Shown: positions 1 through 11,897 of the stretch, in pieces
Layout: each line of letters opens with the position of its first letter
How positions within the stretch are numbered: the first letter of the stretch is position 1
NCBI GenBank assembly: GCA_011317545.1
Contig: WUJK01000006.1
Location: forward strand, 868,001-932,000
Length of the DNA stretch: 64,000 nt
Source of the DNA: Coniella vitis
Lineage: Eukaryota > Ascomycota > Sordariomycetes > Diaporthales > Schizoparmaceae
Direction of reading: 5' to 3'
Translations under genes and position numbers: made by a program
The notes under the pieces: model-generated
What the model was told of the DNA's origin: nothing
Seen by the model: the letters and a program-made list of their open reading frames with translations, nothing else
The model's database searches: none

Positions 1-1357
1 GGATTCATTTTCTTAAGGCGCTTGATCTCCTTCTCGGCGACCTTGGCAGCTTCTGGTGGTAACTTGGCAACGTCGAGCTTCTTCTGCAATTCCTCAATTT
101 CATTCGGCTCATTCTCGTCATCGTCACCACCGCCGGACTGCCCTCGGGCCCTCTGAGTAGAGAATGGAACCGCAAAGCCATTCCTAGGATTGCGAGTCGG
201 TGTGCGTAACTTCCCCTGAATCTGATCTGTTCCGCCGTCTTTTTCGTCCGTGTCAATGATTATCGGGATGGTCGACGGGGTGAAACTGGAGATCTTGACA
301 TTGTTCTTGATGCTTGTGACTTGGCGGTCAAGAAGCTCGACTACAAAGCGCATCCTTTCCTTGACGTCAAACAAGGACAGGACTTTGAGCTTCTCTGGAA
401 ACTCGGTCTCACATACGTTGGCCATGAAATCAGCGAGAAAACCGGCTTCCGCTAGCGTTTTCTGCTGGATGAACCAGTCGAGCCGTCTCCCAAGAATAGG
501 TGACAAGGATGGCGACCCAGTTGGGCGTGGCAAGAGCGCAGCAACACGAAGAATAGCGACGAGTTCTCGGGACAGTAATCTCATGGTTGAGAACAACTCC
601 TGTGCCGAGTCATCTGATAGAACTACATGCAGATTGTCAGCATATCACGCAAAAGGTGTACAGTGCCCCAGGGAATGCCAAGCCTTGTGGATGCATATCG
701 GAGCATGGAAGAAAACGATGCCAGCGACAAAAAGAGAAAGATGAAGCCTGCAGGCTCGTTGTCCAAAGTTGGACCGTGAGCGTTGCACAACCACGCAAAC
801 ACACTTTTGAATCCATACTCTTACGCTTGACACACTGTCCTTGGAAGTCCAGGTACGAAAATTGTTATCTTACCTTCATCCTGATGATAGGTGACCTTGC
901 CTTCAAAATAAGGCTGGGTCTGATAGACCTTCTCCACTTTGACTCTGGCAGCGCCTTTGACGAGCAACGAGAACTCTCCCGTGCCACGGCCCTCAACGCC
1001 CGTGATGTTGGCCGCTACGCCGGAGCTGAACAGGTCTGTCTTGGATACACGAGCAGCATCACCGTCGGGGCTGGTGGGGCTCTGGGACTTGTCTTGATCG
1101 CCGTCTTCGATGAGCAGCTGGCCGTTAGGTCCCACCGGCGATGCTAGGGCTCGAGACTGAGGGACACATGCTATGGGGACACTCTCCACCCTGCCCTTTG
1201 AGCCTCTGGAGCCAGCACGGCTGTAAACTGTGGAGAGGAGTGCTGCGATGTCGGGGCGGGCTGACGAGACGGGGACGCGGTTGACAATGCCAGGAAGGAG
1301 GACCATGCCCTGCGGGAGGGGGATGATAGGCAATGTTGCCGAGTGCGAGCGCGGCAT
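1..1357 (-). CDS. Lon protease homolog 2, peroxisomal type (N-terminal part, runs off the window)
   Basis: ATP-dependent Lon-family protease. The visible part is the N-terminal substrate-binding region; the AAA+ and Ser-Lys protease domains lie beyond the left edge. Start ATG is at 1357 (protein begins MPRSHSATLPIIPLPQG). Exon 1 is 1357-874, the intron is 873-623 (donor GTAAGA, acceptor TAG) and exon 2 is 622-1; phase 1 is kept across the junction, giving about 368 visible residues. The IPLPQGMVLLPG opening is the LON substrate-binding signature. Further on comes the helical FPEKLKVLSLFDVKERM segment, then an acidic linker (GGGDDDENEPNEIEEL) before the coiled-coil part. No mitochondrial presequence precedes the LON domain, and this favours the peroxisomal paralog over PIM1. 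The C-terminal peroxisomal signal would lie outside the window. It shares an 825 bp upstream region with RPA2. The family call is firm; the compartment is inferred. Confidence 0.87.
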
Positions 1358-2182
1358 TGTGGTGGCTTGACGGGATGTAAGGCTCTCGCGTGACCGAAGA
1401 ACGGCCAATAAGTAAAGAATCAATGAGTCGGTGATTAGATAGATCAAGGGTTTCGTTGATATAGGCGAAGTTGGATGAATGGGCAGTCATGGGAAAGAGC
1501 GAGTGGTCGATGATAAGGAAGGCATGAAGCTAGGAAGTCATGGGCTGCAAGTCACTGTAACCGAGCCGAGGCAGATGAGGCCTGGCTTGGCCTATGTGCT
1601 GTACTATGTACTTGGAACTGCAGCCCACTTGCCTGATTCTATAGGTACCGCCCAAGCCACTGCAGGCGCTCTGGCCTGTTCTGTTGCGTTTGCCACAGGC
1701 ATCATGGACCACCGTCGAATCTCCTCGACTATCTTCACATGTTGAACGTTATGATTGAAGTGAATAGACGTTTGCATTTTTCTGCACATATATAGTAGTA
1801 GGTGCGGATATGATGCAAGGGACTGTGTGTCTGTAAGATCCGCAGGGCTTCCTATCCAAAATATGTAAATTGCACGTATACAATGTAAGAATTCCCAGTT
1901 ACTATGTAGAACCTCTATTACTACCTAGGTACCTATGTACTATATGTGTAGTACTGGAGGGACGCCCCCAGGGTGCCCTTGCCCAGCCCAGCAGGCAGGC
2001 ACCTTCCCACTAATCGAGGACCCAGTCGTAAAGTGGTTTTCCCCAGGGCGCGTCACCCAGATTTCCAAGACGCGTCTCAAGGCACCCCGCCGCCTAATCT
2101 CTCTTGACTCTTTCCCTCACTCAACGCCCAGTCTCTGCATCAACGCGCATACAGAACAAAACCCTTCATTGCGCTCTTCATA
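1358..2182. promoter_or_regulatory. Divergent promoter region, Lon protease / RPA2
   Basis: This 825 bp stretch separates two divergently transcribed genes and holds no convincing ORF. It contains an ACGCGT box near the RPA2 side, one CCGAGG (reverse CCTCGG) at 1566-1571 on the Lon side, and GTAC-rich words at 1601-1611 and 1921-1953. Confidence 0.5.
2070..2075. promoter_or_regulatory. MluI cell-cycle box (ACGCGT) upstream of RPA2
   Basis: The palindrome ACGCGT, within GACGCGTC, lies 108 bp upstream of the RPA2 start codon. ACGCGT is the established MBF/DSC1 element of G1/S DNA-synthesis genes in yeasts, and RPA subunits are classic targets. Assignment here is by sequence match only. Confidence 0.55.
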
Positions 2183-3200
2183 ATGAGTATGCACACCCAG
2201 CTCGGCCTTGCTATGACGACATTCATACTGACCAATAACACACAGCTTCTTACGGCGGCTTCTCCAAAACCTCGTACGGCGGGGGTGGCGGCGACGAGGG
2301 CAATGGCTTCTACGGTGGCTCGCAGATGGGCAGCCAGGGCCAAGGAAACCAGAAGGTATGTCAGACGCCCGTGAAAAGGCAGCATGAATGCATCTCCACG
2401 CAGCCCCTCCACCAGCCCAGATGAGAACAAGGCAAACTAACCAAAACCCCCGGCCCCTCCCCCAGGGCTTCACCGACGAGTCTCTCCGGCCCGTAACTAT
2501 CAAGCAACTACTCGATCTCGAAGAAGCCTACCCGGGCGCCGAGTTCCTCATTGACGGCCACCCCATCACGCAAGTGACAATCGTCGGCCAGGTACGCGCC
2601 GTCACTCCGCAGCAAACCAACATTACGTACCGCCTCGACGATGGCACCGGCACCATTGACGTCAAGAAGTGGGTGGACACGGACCGGCCAGAGGAGGCGG
2701 TGCCCAAGTACGCGCTGGACCAGTACGTGCGCGTCTGGGGCCGTCTCAAGTCGTTCAACAACAAGCGCCACATTGGCGCCCACTTCATTCGCGGCGTCGA
2801 CAACTTCAACGAGGTCAACTACCACCAGATGGAGGCCACGTACGTGCATTTGTACTTTACAAAGGGACCAATAGGTGGTGCTGGTGGTGGTGGTGCTAAC
2901 GGCACCTACAATGGGGACGGCAATGCCGGCGCGGGCGACAGCATGTTTGTTGACCAGTATGGCGGGGGTGCAAAGAGCGAGGAGACGGCGAAATTGGGCG
3001 CGTGCAGTCCGGCTGCGAGGAAGATGTACCAGTACCTGGCAAATTCGTCGGGCAGCAACGAGGGTGTACACCTGAACCTCATCACAACCGGTACGGGCTT
3101 GTCGACGAGGGATATTCTCGGGGCGGCGGATGAGTTGCTTGCGCAGGGCTTGGTATACACTACTGTGGACGATGAGACTTGGGCAATACTCGAGTATTAG
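2183..3200 (+). CDS. RFA2: Replication protein A 32 kDa subunit (RPA2)
   Basis: Middle subunit of the heterotrimeric single-stranded DNA-binding complex RPA, needed for nuclear DNA replication, repair and recombination. Exons are 2183-2186 (only ATG plus one A), 2246-2355 and 2466-3200; the splices keep frame and give 282 residues, the usual family size. The start MTSYGGFSKTSYGGGGGDEG is the Gly/Tyr/Ser-rich N-terminus of fungal RPA2, the part that is phosphorylated in this family. The OB fold follows at about 60-170 (ITQVTIVGQVRAV ... YRLDDGTGTIDVKKWVD ... VRVWGRLKSFNNKRHIGAHFIR). A Gly/Asn-rich linker leads to the C-terminal winged helix (GVHLNLITTG ... DDETWAILEY). The 4-nt first coding exon explains why a naive ORF starts wrongly at 2388. 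Identification is secure. Confidence 0.95.
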
Positions 3201-4105
3201 ATGGGCGGGACTCTTGTTTGGTACACTTTTCATTGTATACATGTCTTGAGAAGAGCTCGGGAGCTCATATTTCACCACTACTAGTATGTCATGAAGGGTC
3301 TCGACAGCGTTGTCTTTTTTTTTTGTATGAGGCAGGTACACGCCTCTTTCTTTTTTATTGAATTTTGCTATTTTAGTGGTAATACCAGTGATATAAAGAA
3401 CGGATTATTGTATGCTAAAGAAATTGGACTCTTGCGAAGCAAAATGAAATTGGAGTATTGTGCTGTGTCAGGTACCAAAGGGATGGGAACGTGGTGTGGC
3501 ATGTTGAAGGGGGAAAACACAATGCAAAACACAAAAATTTGGGCTGGAAATGCCAGTTGTTTGGCCGTTGGGAGAAAGGCAAGACGACTTTTTTCGAATG
3601 GTTGTTGAAACCTCCGAGAAAGCAACAAGAGATGTGCAGTAAACAATGGTGCACCAATCTCGCTCATGGGCGGCAGTGTCTCGCTTGGCTGGGCGATGGA
3701 TCGGAGGGGTGAGAATTCGTCGACACGACCAAGCAAGACCACACATACACGCACGCATAGCACACACACACAACACACACACGTCACACAGAAGCACGCA
3801 TCAGGGAACAAGACGAGCTACAGCAGGCTGAGCAAGGTGGTGATGGGCGCCGATGCTCAAGCCATGCACTCACTGTCAAGGATCCGACGGTGATCCAGCA
3901 ACACAACACACAAAACACACAAACTCAACTCGACTCGACCGACACACACGACGGCTCCGCACTCTGAGCCTCACCTCACAACATCGGGATGGCGAGACTC
4001 AGGCTACAACAGCCTCCGCGACACACTCACAAGCTGCTGTCTTTTTTTTTCTGGGGTGGGATTTTGTCCCCCCCTCTCACCCCTTCACGCTTCCTCCTCT
4101 ACGGC
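3201..4105. other. Convergent intergenic region with CA-rich simple sequence
   Basis: This 905 bp stretch holds the 3' ends of RPA2 (+) and the GNAT gene (-). CA-rich low-complexity sequence occurs at about 3741-3800 and 3900-3950. A T-tract lies near 3317 and another at 4041. The ORFs here are low-complexity and I support none. Confidence 0.5.
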
Positions 4106-5012
4106 TTAGCCCAGTTTGATGGGAGTAGTGGGAACTACTACCTTGGACTTGAAACCGTTGAGGGGCGCGGCAAGGGTGTTAGCAAACTTGGAGGTGGCGG
4201 GCTGAGGTTCACGGACCATGATTGTCAGCAGAACTGGGACCGGTCCACGCTTGAGGAAAACTTCCTTCTTGGCCACAAAGCCAAACTTTGCGTAGTAGGC
4301 ATTGTTGGACAAGGAACTCGACTCAAGGTAGACGGGCCTGTTCTCAGCATCAGCCTAAAAGGAGATGCGTCAGCAAAGAGCCTCTTTCGTGCATACAAAG
4401 GGTGGGTGGCGCGTCATTCACACGAAGAAAACATACTCGATCAATCATGGCCCGGAGGAGCTTCCCAGCATAACCGCGGCCTCGGGCGTGGGGCTTGGTC
4501 CCCAAATAGACGAGATAGTACGCATTGCTATCTCGCTCGCCCAAGACCTCAAGCTTGGTGTCGTGCAGGAGCGGCATGAGCTCGTTGTAGTAGCGGTACC
4601 GGCCCTCGGGCGAGAGCTGGAAGTAGAGGCGCCACAGGCCACTCCTGAGTGTCGTCCACCAATCGTCGGCGTCGCAGCCCGGCGGCATCCAGAGCGCCAC
4701 GCCCTCGTAGTCGGGGCCAATCACGTGGCACTCGCCCTTGAGGCAGTGAGCTGCGACAATGTAGTTGAACATGTCGACATGCAGGCGCCACTTTTGCTCG
4801 GGCGTGAGGTTGGCCATGTCGTCGGAGCCCAACAAATACTCGGAAAGATCGTCGGCCGCAAAGGCGTGCGACAGCGACAGCGCGACTTCCTTGTACTCGG
4901 ACATATTGACGACGCGGACCGACTCATCCCACTTCTTGGGCACGAGCGAGCGCTTCAACTCGACGTATTTGACGGTGGTGGTGGTGGTGGAGGAACTAAT
5001 TATATTCGCCAT
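4106..5012 (-). CDS. GNAT family N-acetyltransferase
   Basis: Predicted acetyl-CoA-dependent N-acetyltransferase of the GCN5-related superfamily; substrate unknown. Exon 1 is 5012-4437, the intron 4436-4355 (GTATGT..TAG) and exon 2 4354-4106. The splice is phase 0 and gives 274 residues. The acetyl-CoA-binding motif A is visible at the end of exon 1: YLVYLGTKPHARGRGYAGKL, with the R-G-x-G-x-A/G loop. Exon 2 continues the fold with ADAENRPVYLESSS and NNAYYAKFGF, the usual beta-5 and helix-4 elements. A Ser/Thr-rich start (MANIISSSTTTTTVKYVEL) precedes the domain. It resembles cytoplasmic fungal GNATs of about 230-280 residues found next to unrelated genes. Family is clear; role is not. Confidence 0.85.
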
Positions 5013-6752
5013 GCTGGGCAGTCTGCTTCAGGGTGCAAGGTGAAAAGGATACCATGTTAACCGGATGATGCTTGTGTGTGACGGCATGGGTTTGAATAGA
5101 CAGACAAACAAACAACAAATGAACGAACAAGGGATTCTTTTACTCACTGTTCCAATTTAATTATTGCGTTTATTTAAAATACTGTCACCTGTATGGACCT
5201 GGGAAAGCTGGGTCCGCGAAACGGGCATAAAGCGAGAGGGGTGGTCAAGGCAGTAAAGTGAGTTGCGAATGTCAACAGACATCAAGGCGTAGGGCTTTCG
5301 AAGCTATCCACAAATGGGTATCTGGGATGCAGGGAGGAGGAGGGAGTAACTCGAAGTTACCGGCAAAACCGCAGGTTTCCCTTAAAGATGGGACAAAGCG
5401 ATCAATGAGATGATGAGAAGAATAAGAGAATCGAGACGTGCGAGAGACAGGAGCAAGAATGAGCTGACTGAAGCACAAGCAGAGTGATACACTGTAGAAT
5501 GGTCCTTTTGGTAAGACGACGCTCGCGTATGAGTCTGGAGAGGGCTTTGGTGCTTGACTGATGTGACAACAAGGTGTGTAGGTTGTATAGTGAGGTCAAA
5601 GAGAACTGGTATAAAACTGGCCTTGGGAGAGGAAATGACAAGGAACCGTTTGGGTGGCGGGAGTGTCCAGGAGGATTAAATACTACGACTATACAGTACT
5701 ACTACTACTAGTAGTAGCATACTACTATGTATCGAGCAGAGGAGTAGGTACCGGCCGCATGGCTGGGGGGGCAAACACTCATCAGCCCGCAGCCGGGGGG
5801 AGCCTGTCATATCAAAAGGGCCCAGGGCTGTCAGGCGGCCAGATTGACACGGCTCCTCGCCTGTAACAGTTCGTATAGGCAATCGATTGGAAGATCATCG
5901 TGACGACCAAGCGCAGGGAGAAACAGCCAGTGAAGCCGGTTTTGCCGGGCGTGTCACCGGCACTCAGCCGTATCTGTGTACCTCGGGATAGATTACATAG
6001 TAGGCGGATTATTATGGGACCCCTGGCGAAGGAAGACGGTGGAGAAGACCCCAGTCAAGAAAGACCCCGGTGAAAGAAGATAGGTTCGGTCAGATCAACG
6101 ACCGAAGATAACCACGACAAAGATATCGCAGTGGATATGACTGTGAGTTTCAAGTCCACAATTGCGACAGGCGTGCACCTGGAGCGCGCGCGCATGCAAT
6201 GTACGCCGCCATGTTAGGCAAATACAAGCGAGAGTTTGCTGGACTGTGGCAGAATGCCCAATCATTGGCGTGCAACCACAGGTCCCGTGCTCAGCAGCCT
6301 CCAGCCTGGGTGCTTTCCCCCCACTCAGCATGATTTATAGTTCCCGTGGCCGAGTTGCTGCTGGTGCGGGTGGGAAAGCGGAAGTGGGATGACGGACACA
6401 GGGTAGAGGTGAGGAGAACAACCAACCGGGAGGAGCTTTTGCGTCTGGAAGACTGCCAAGTACGCAGTAGAACGCTGTGGCTTAATCCCTTGCCCATTGG
6501 GTAATGTGTGGTATTGTGTTATGATTAGCGCTAAACTCGATATAGTAAATAATGCCCGATTGTCCTTGTATTATTGTTAATCGAGAAAAAGAAGAAGGGG
6601 GATATCTTGCGGGTAACCCGAGTCGCAGATAGGGCTCTGTTATGCATACATAGTAAGGTGAATAATCCAATGGTGCCTCCAGTTGCCTGCAACGTGTCTG
6701 ATCTTTCCACACCCGAGATAAAGAAGACGCAATGGCATTCCGCGTGGCGTCT
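5013..6752. other. Gene-free region upstream of the GNAT gene
   Basis: This 1.7 kb stretch lies between the GNAT start and the 3' end of IDI1, both on the minus strand, so it holds the GNAT promoter and the IDI1 terminator. A (TAC)/(TAG)-type imperfect palindrome occurs near 5690-5735. Short ORFs on both strands show no recognisable protein. Confidence 0.45.
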
Positions 6753-7688
6753 TTACATGCGTCGGATCTGCTCCTCGTTGGTGTAAGCCTCCAAGCCCGA
6801 GTCGAGGTGAGACCACCATTCGAAAAGCATCGAGTTGCAGATGAGTTTGAACCAGGGCGTGAACTTGAGCGTCGGGTCCTCAAATTGCTTCTTCAAGGAC
6901 TCTGGCGTGACATATTGCGTGGCCTGGACCTCGTTTTCGTTGATGTTCAGGTCAACATTCGCCTTAATGAAGAGGATATAGTCGACTAAGGACAAAAAGT
7001 CAGTATTGTCCGACCTTTCTATTCCCATCGGTTGCTTTGACACGGCTGCAGAAAAGGGTAAACATACTCTCATGCTCGCCCCATTTTCCATCACTCGGCG
7101 CCTTGTAGTGTATGCGAGTGAGGAAGTGGAAGTCCTCCAAAGGCACCTGTTCCTTTTTGATGCCCAGCTCGTGGTCCAGCTTCCGTTGAGCCGCCCTCTT
7201 GACGCCTTCAACGCACTCTGCCAAGTTCGAGCCCGTCTCGCCCGGGATCATGAGCGGGTGGGAGCAGCAAGTGTTGGTCCACAGGTCTGGGAAGGTGATC
7301 TTCTCCGAGGCACGCTGTTGCAGGAGAAGCTCGTTCTTGTCGTTGAAGAGAAAGACGGAAAAGGCACGGTGGAGGAGGCCCTTGTCAATGTTGGTCATGA
7401 GATGGCCTGGAAGCAGGAGCCTGTTAGCAGATCCAAGGTGGTTGTATAGCAAGCTGGCTGGCGGCAGAGCAATGACTTACAGATCTTCTTGCTAGCGGTG
7501 CCAATGGCCTGGTCATTCTCGTCGAGCACAATGCAGACTTCGTCCATCAGCCGAATCTGCTCCTCATCGTGCCCGTCAAGCTCGGAGGTGCTCGTCGTGT
7601 CAATATCTGGGAAAAGGCGCAGGATGGTCTCCGCCGAGATAGGCGCGGCCTGTGGCGCCTCGACCGTCACGGTAGTTGTCGTCGACAT
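6753..7688 (-). CDS. IDI1: Isopentenyl-diphosphate delta-isomerase
   Basis: Interconverts isopentenyl and dimethylallyl diphosphate in the mevalonate pathway, upstream of ergosterol, dolichol and ubiquinone. Exons are 7688-7481, 7406-7068 and 6985-6753; splices keep frame (junctions read KIC|HLMTN and GEHE|IDYIL) and give 259 residues. The Nudix-type fold is clear: LHRAFSVFLFNDKNELLLQQR, then TFPDLWTNTCCSHP with the catalytic cysteine near residue 117, and GEHEIDYILF with the catalytic/metal-binding glutamate. The tail WFKLICNSMLFEWW matches type I isomerases. An N-terminal stretch of about 50 residues rich in Thr/Ala/Asp is typical of fungal forms. The call is secure. Confidence 0.96.
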
Positions 7689-10060
7689 GTTTGTAGAGTT
7701 GCTTTGAAATACTTTGCGAGACTGGAAGGACTGACAAGGCTGCAGACGGTATAAAAGCAGATCAAGGACTGGACGGCGTAGAGGTCAAACCGCTCTCGCC
7801 ACTTATTGGTCTTCGAAATTGGGTGGATGCGAAGTAGGGAAGTAGCCCCAGACTACAGCGCCGGCCAGAGGGGTGAAAAGTCCCTGCAGGGGGCCTAATT
7901 CGGTGGGGCTCTGTCGGGGGTATTCGTCCACATATGCGCCGGCCTCGGTACCGATGCTCCGGTGCTGTGCAGCCGAGTCAAGCAACCAACGACACCACAG
8001 CTATTTGCATCACCAAGAAGTACTACTTGCGGCTGGAACTGGCGATAGACTACAGACAGAGAAGATAAGGGCCACAGAGGTTTGTGGAATCTTTATTTGT
8101 TATATCGCAGATGACGACGGGCCAAGTGGCCGATAGATAAAATAGATTGGTATCACCGTCAAGTGCGACAATTTCATTCTGCAGTCGAGACTCAACGGCT
8201 GAGCCTTGCGTATTTGATATAAAGCATCAAAAGGCTCCCCATTGCTAGCAATTATCCTTTCGAAATGGTGCCTTCAGGTTTCCTCAGCTTGTTAGTATTG
8301 CAACAGTGTTGTGGCTCCATCAGGCCTTCAACCCTACTCATGACCTGGAAAATTTCCGTCACATCTGTGCGGATAGATATCCTACGCATAGGATGTTGAC
8401 AAGTCACCATGATAGCATGCCGAGGGAAAGTTGAACCCGGGGATTTGGCACAACTTGTAATGCTTGAGTAGCCCTCTAGCCAACACTTGCGCCCATATAC
8501 ACATGCCCATGAACTGCTGCATCTCCTCGAAGCTCTAAAAAGCACAAGCGAATATCCCCGAAGAACCCACCAGAAGAACCCATTAATATCCTGTATTCTC
8601 CTTTCCAGTATAGATAATTCGAGATGGATGCTCTGAATTCAGAGGCGATTCAAGGTTCCATACAGCATTACGTTGAAGCGTCAAGTTCTGCAAGAAGAGG
8701 CATCAACTCATTGGATACTGAATGGGAAAACGGCCATCCACAGTCCTTTGAACAAGAGACTAAGGCCAGACTTTGTGCTCCCACATGTGACCTTTGGAAT
8801 TGAATCAGCATGTACTGCAGGGCACATTCGGTTCATTATTATTCTTTGGTTCCTCCAGCGCAAGAAAGACTTTTTGCGACTCCTCCGAAGTAGTGATCCT
8901 CATCTCCAAGAAAACGAAAAGTCTAAGCAGAATGTTGTCTCGTAAAATCTGCCACTATGTTTATTTGAATTTGTTGTTGCTTGCTGTGCTTTGATAATTC
9001 GTTGAAGCATTGTCAAGAAGAGGGGTTTCTATGAAACTGCCACCTTGCGGCAATGGGCCTGGAGTCCACAAGGGAAAACCTCGAGGTTTGGTCCAATTCT
9101 AAGTAAGAATTGATTTGACAATGGGACTGTATCCAAAAGTAACAAAGTCACATGTCAAATAGTTGAAGGTTACTCTTGATATTATTCCTTTACATTAGAA
9201 TAATGACCATATTGTTGTCGTAATGCTTCCAAATCTAACAGTCTCCTCACGATCACCTACCTATGCACATTATCTGCGTATCTACATTCTAAAAGCAAGG
9301 CTGTAAACGATGCTAGATCGAACCTTTGACAAAGGAGTGTATGCCTTATTGCCTACCTCGGCAGGGAAATACCTAAAAGCCATTGTGTGACCATGAGAGA
9401 CAATAGGAAGCATCATACCTTGTTACAAAGAGTCCATGATCATTGGTCATATATTACCACTTACTATGGATACGAACAACGAAGAGGTGAGGTTTTCTTC
9501 GCAAGGACTGGGCATGGCGGGAAATCAAAAGAATTTCTTTTCTCTTTTCTCGGAAAACAACCACACTCAAAAACGCCCAAGATGTACTTGTAGAGAGACA
9601 GTAAAGTTAGAAAGAATTACAGGGCGGCACTATGAAACCGAGGATTTGAGCAGTAAGAAAAAGAAAAAAAAGTGTTATCAGAAGAAAGCCCCGGGTAATA
9701 GTAAATAAACTTCTGTAAGCAAAGGTGTGACCATGATTCCTCAGTGTTGGAAAAGGTAGGGGAGGCAGAGGAAATCAAAACAAGGCCACGTCTTGGTCAT
9801 GTCCCGTGAGAAGAGCCCGTATTCCACCCTCAACTCCCCAGAAATGCAGGCCCCCGTAGTGTCTGGCCACGTCAGCTGGGACAGAGCTGGGTCTTCCCAG
9901 CTGATGCAAATGTGTCGTATAAAATCCAGGCATCTAAAGCCCTCCATTCAAGGCTTGAGCCCTAGGTCTTTGCTCCGCCTTATTTTCAAGTCCTGTTCCA
10001 GTCATGCCTCCTTATGAACGTATGATTGAGGAACATCCCCACACATTCAACAAAACTCCC
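7689..10060. other. Gene-free region between IDI1 and ras
   Basis: This 2.4 kb stretch holds the IDI1 promoter (7689 upward) and the ras 3' region. The part from about 8200 to 9750 is more AT-rich than its surroundings. ORFs of 60-97 codons on both strands (for example 8673-8945) have no recognisable domain and no convincing splice partners. Confidence 0.45.
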
Positions 10061-10958
10061 TCACATTATTATGCACTTGGAACAGCAACCGGCCTCTGCA
10101 TCGTTATCGCTGACGTCCATTGGCTTGACGGCACCTTGTCCGTTGGACATGCCACTTCCCCGCGAGTAGTCCTGCACCTCGCGGTTGTATCTTCGGATCT
10201 CGCGGACAATGTCGTAAAAGGCCTTGTCGACGTTGATTCGGGACTTTGCCGATGTCTCGATGAATTTGCAGCCAAATGATTTCGCCAAGTTCTCACCCTC
10301 TGTGTGAATGAAAGCGTCAGTTGCTGAAGGGCTCAAACAAGGAACATGCAAATAGCTGTACAAAATCATCAAACGTACCTTGTCTGGTAACCTCACGCTC
10401 GCCCTCCAAATCACACTTGTTACCCACAACCACCATTGGGAAATAGTCCTTGTCTTTGACGCGGAGAATTTGCTGTTGGAATGTTGTAATTTCCTCAAAG
10501 CTCTGGCGAGATGTGATGGAGTATACAAGCAGGAAACCTTCGCCAGTTCGCATGTACTGCTCTCGCATGGCAGAGTACTCCTCCTGACCGGCAGTATCGA
10601 GAACATCGAGCAGGGCAACCTCATCGTCAATGACACACTGCTTGCGGTACGAGTCTGGAGCAACGAGTCAGTGTCGTCTAGCTTGCGCATGGCGGAGACT
10701 TTTGTACCAAACACCCGTTACCATACCTTCGATTGTTGGGTCGTATTCATCGACGAAATGACTTTGGATCAATTGAATTGTAAGACAAGATTTACCGACA
10801 CCACCTCCACCAACTACCACCAACTTGTATTCTCTCAGAAACTGCTAGGAACAGCGGTCAGCATCGTCTACGACATGGCCAGATGTAGAACGCCAAGGCA
10901 GACAGCAAAGCAAAGGAGAGGGCGAAATGCAGTGAGTGTAGCATACTTTGGAGGCCAT
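10061..10958 (-). CDS. RAS1: Ras-type small GTPase
   Basis: Membrane-anchored GTP switch upstream of cAMP and MAPK signalling. It belongs to the canonical fungal Ras class (Aspergillus RasA-like), not the Rsr1/Krev type. Exons are 10958-10947 (12 nt, MASK), 10841-10727, 10654-10379 and 10299-10061; frame is kept and gives 213 residues. The P-loop GGGGVGKS is at 15-22, the effector loop YDPTIEDSYRK near 37-47, switch II DTAGQEEYSAM, then NKCD for guanine and ETSAKSR. The hypervariable tail ends CCSKCIIM: a CaaX box with Met, predicted to be farnesylated, preceded by two cysteines suited to palmitoylation. A very long gene-free region lies upstream. Confidence 0.95.
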
Positions 10959-11883
10959 TGCGATTTTCAGTTTGAATTTCGCGCTGAGTGCAACTTAAAG
11001 ATTGCGGCAGACGTTTGTATTGGGGTCGGTCGGTCGACGACGGCTTTGCAATAACGACCTGAGCTTCCGAGAGGGTATCAAAGTACAAAATCGACCACAG
11101 AGTGCGTTCGGCTTCGAGACACAGGCGATAAGCGTCGTGACTTGGACGCGGAGGCGGCGGAAGAGGTGTTATCTGAAGCCTTGGCGACGACGAGCTGATG
11201 GTGTCGGTTCTTTTGCGACTTCTTTCAGGAGATGGCTACGCAGAGTCTCTCGAAGTCGATGAAGGAGCAGGCAACAGGGACAAGGCGATGGAGAGGTAGT
11301 GACCAATTGAACGCTGCAAGGCCACAGCAGCGGACGACGTTATCGAGGTGGATGGAGTCGGGCGCGGCGCACGAGATAATGTAATCGAAGGGACTCGTCG
11401 GCTGGATGGGCACAAGGACGAGGGAGATGCCGCAGAGTGAGATTGGAAACTGCGGTGCAGAGGGAGAGGCGGAATATGGCAGGGCAGAACAGAACAGACA
11501 GGGCAAGCAAGGTAAGGAGGGAGACAAGGGAAATGGGTGTGCAGATGGGGCGAGATGGGGTGGTAGGACTTGGTGGAACCTGGGACCCGTCGACTGGGAC
11601 TAGGGGCAGTGGGCGCTAAACTACAAAACGCTTTGTCCACCGGAGGACTGCTTTGTGTGCTATGTACTAGTACGCTGCACATGTAATAAGCTGCCTCCTC
11701 CTCCAGCTTCCTTGCCCTCCTCCCCTTCGCAGTGTCTGCCTACCTGGGATGTACTTCTGTACTATACACATACTGGTACTTAGGTACTTGCATAGTACAT
11801 GCAGGCTTGCGCCGGCAGGCCTGGCATGTGCTGAGCATACGGGCAGGGTCAAACTGCGCTTTTCTTGCAGCTCTACAAGGCAT

Positions 11884-11897
11884 CATAGTATACTATG
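11884..11897. repeat. 14-bp perfect palindrome CATAGTATACTATG
   Basis: Self-complementary 14-mer directly followed by GTAC. It is the best-formed member of a family of GTAC/CATAG-rich words scattered through the intergenic DNA of this window. Confidence 0.6.

Noticed and set aside
250..1147. Plus-strand ORFs of 164 and 186 codons opposite Lon protease
   Set aside because: They are antisense shadows of Lon exons and the Lon intron; the minus strand encodes conserved LON-domain sequence.
7943..7948. CCTCGG upstream of IDI1 as a fatty-acid response element
   Set aside because: A single hexamer at a non-peroxisomal gene is expected by chance at this GC content.
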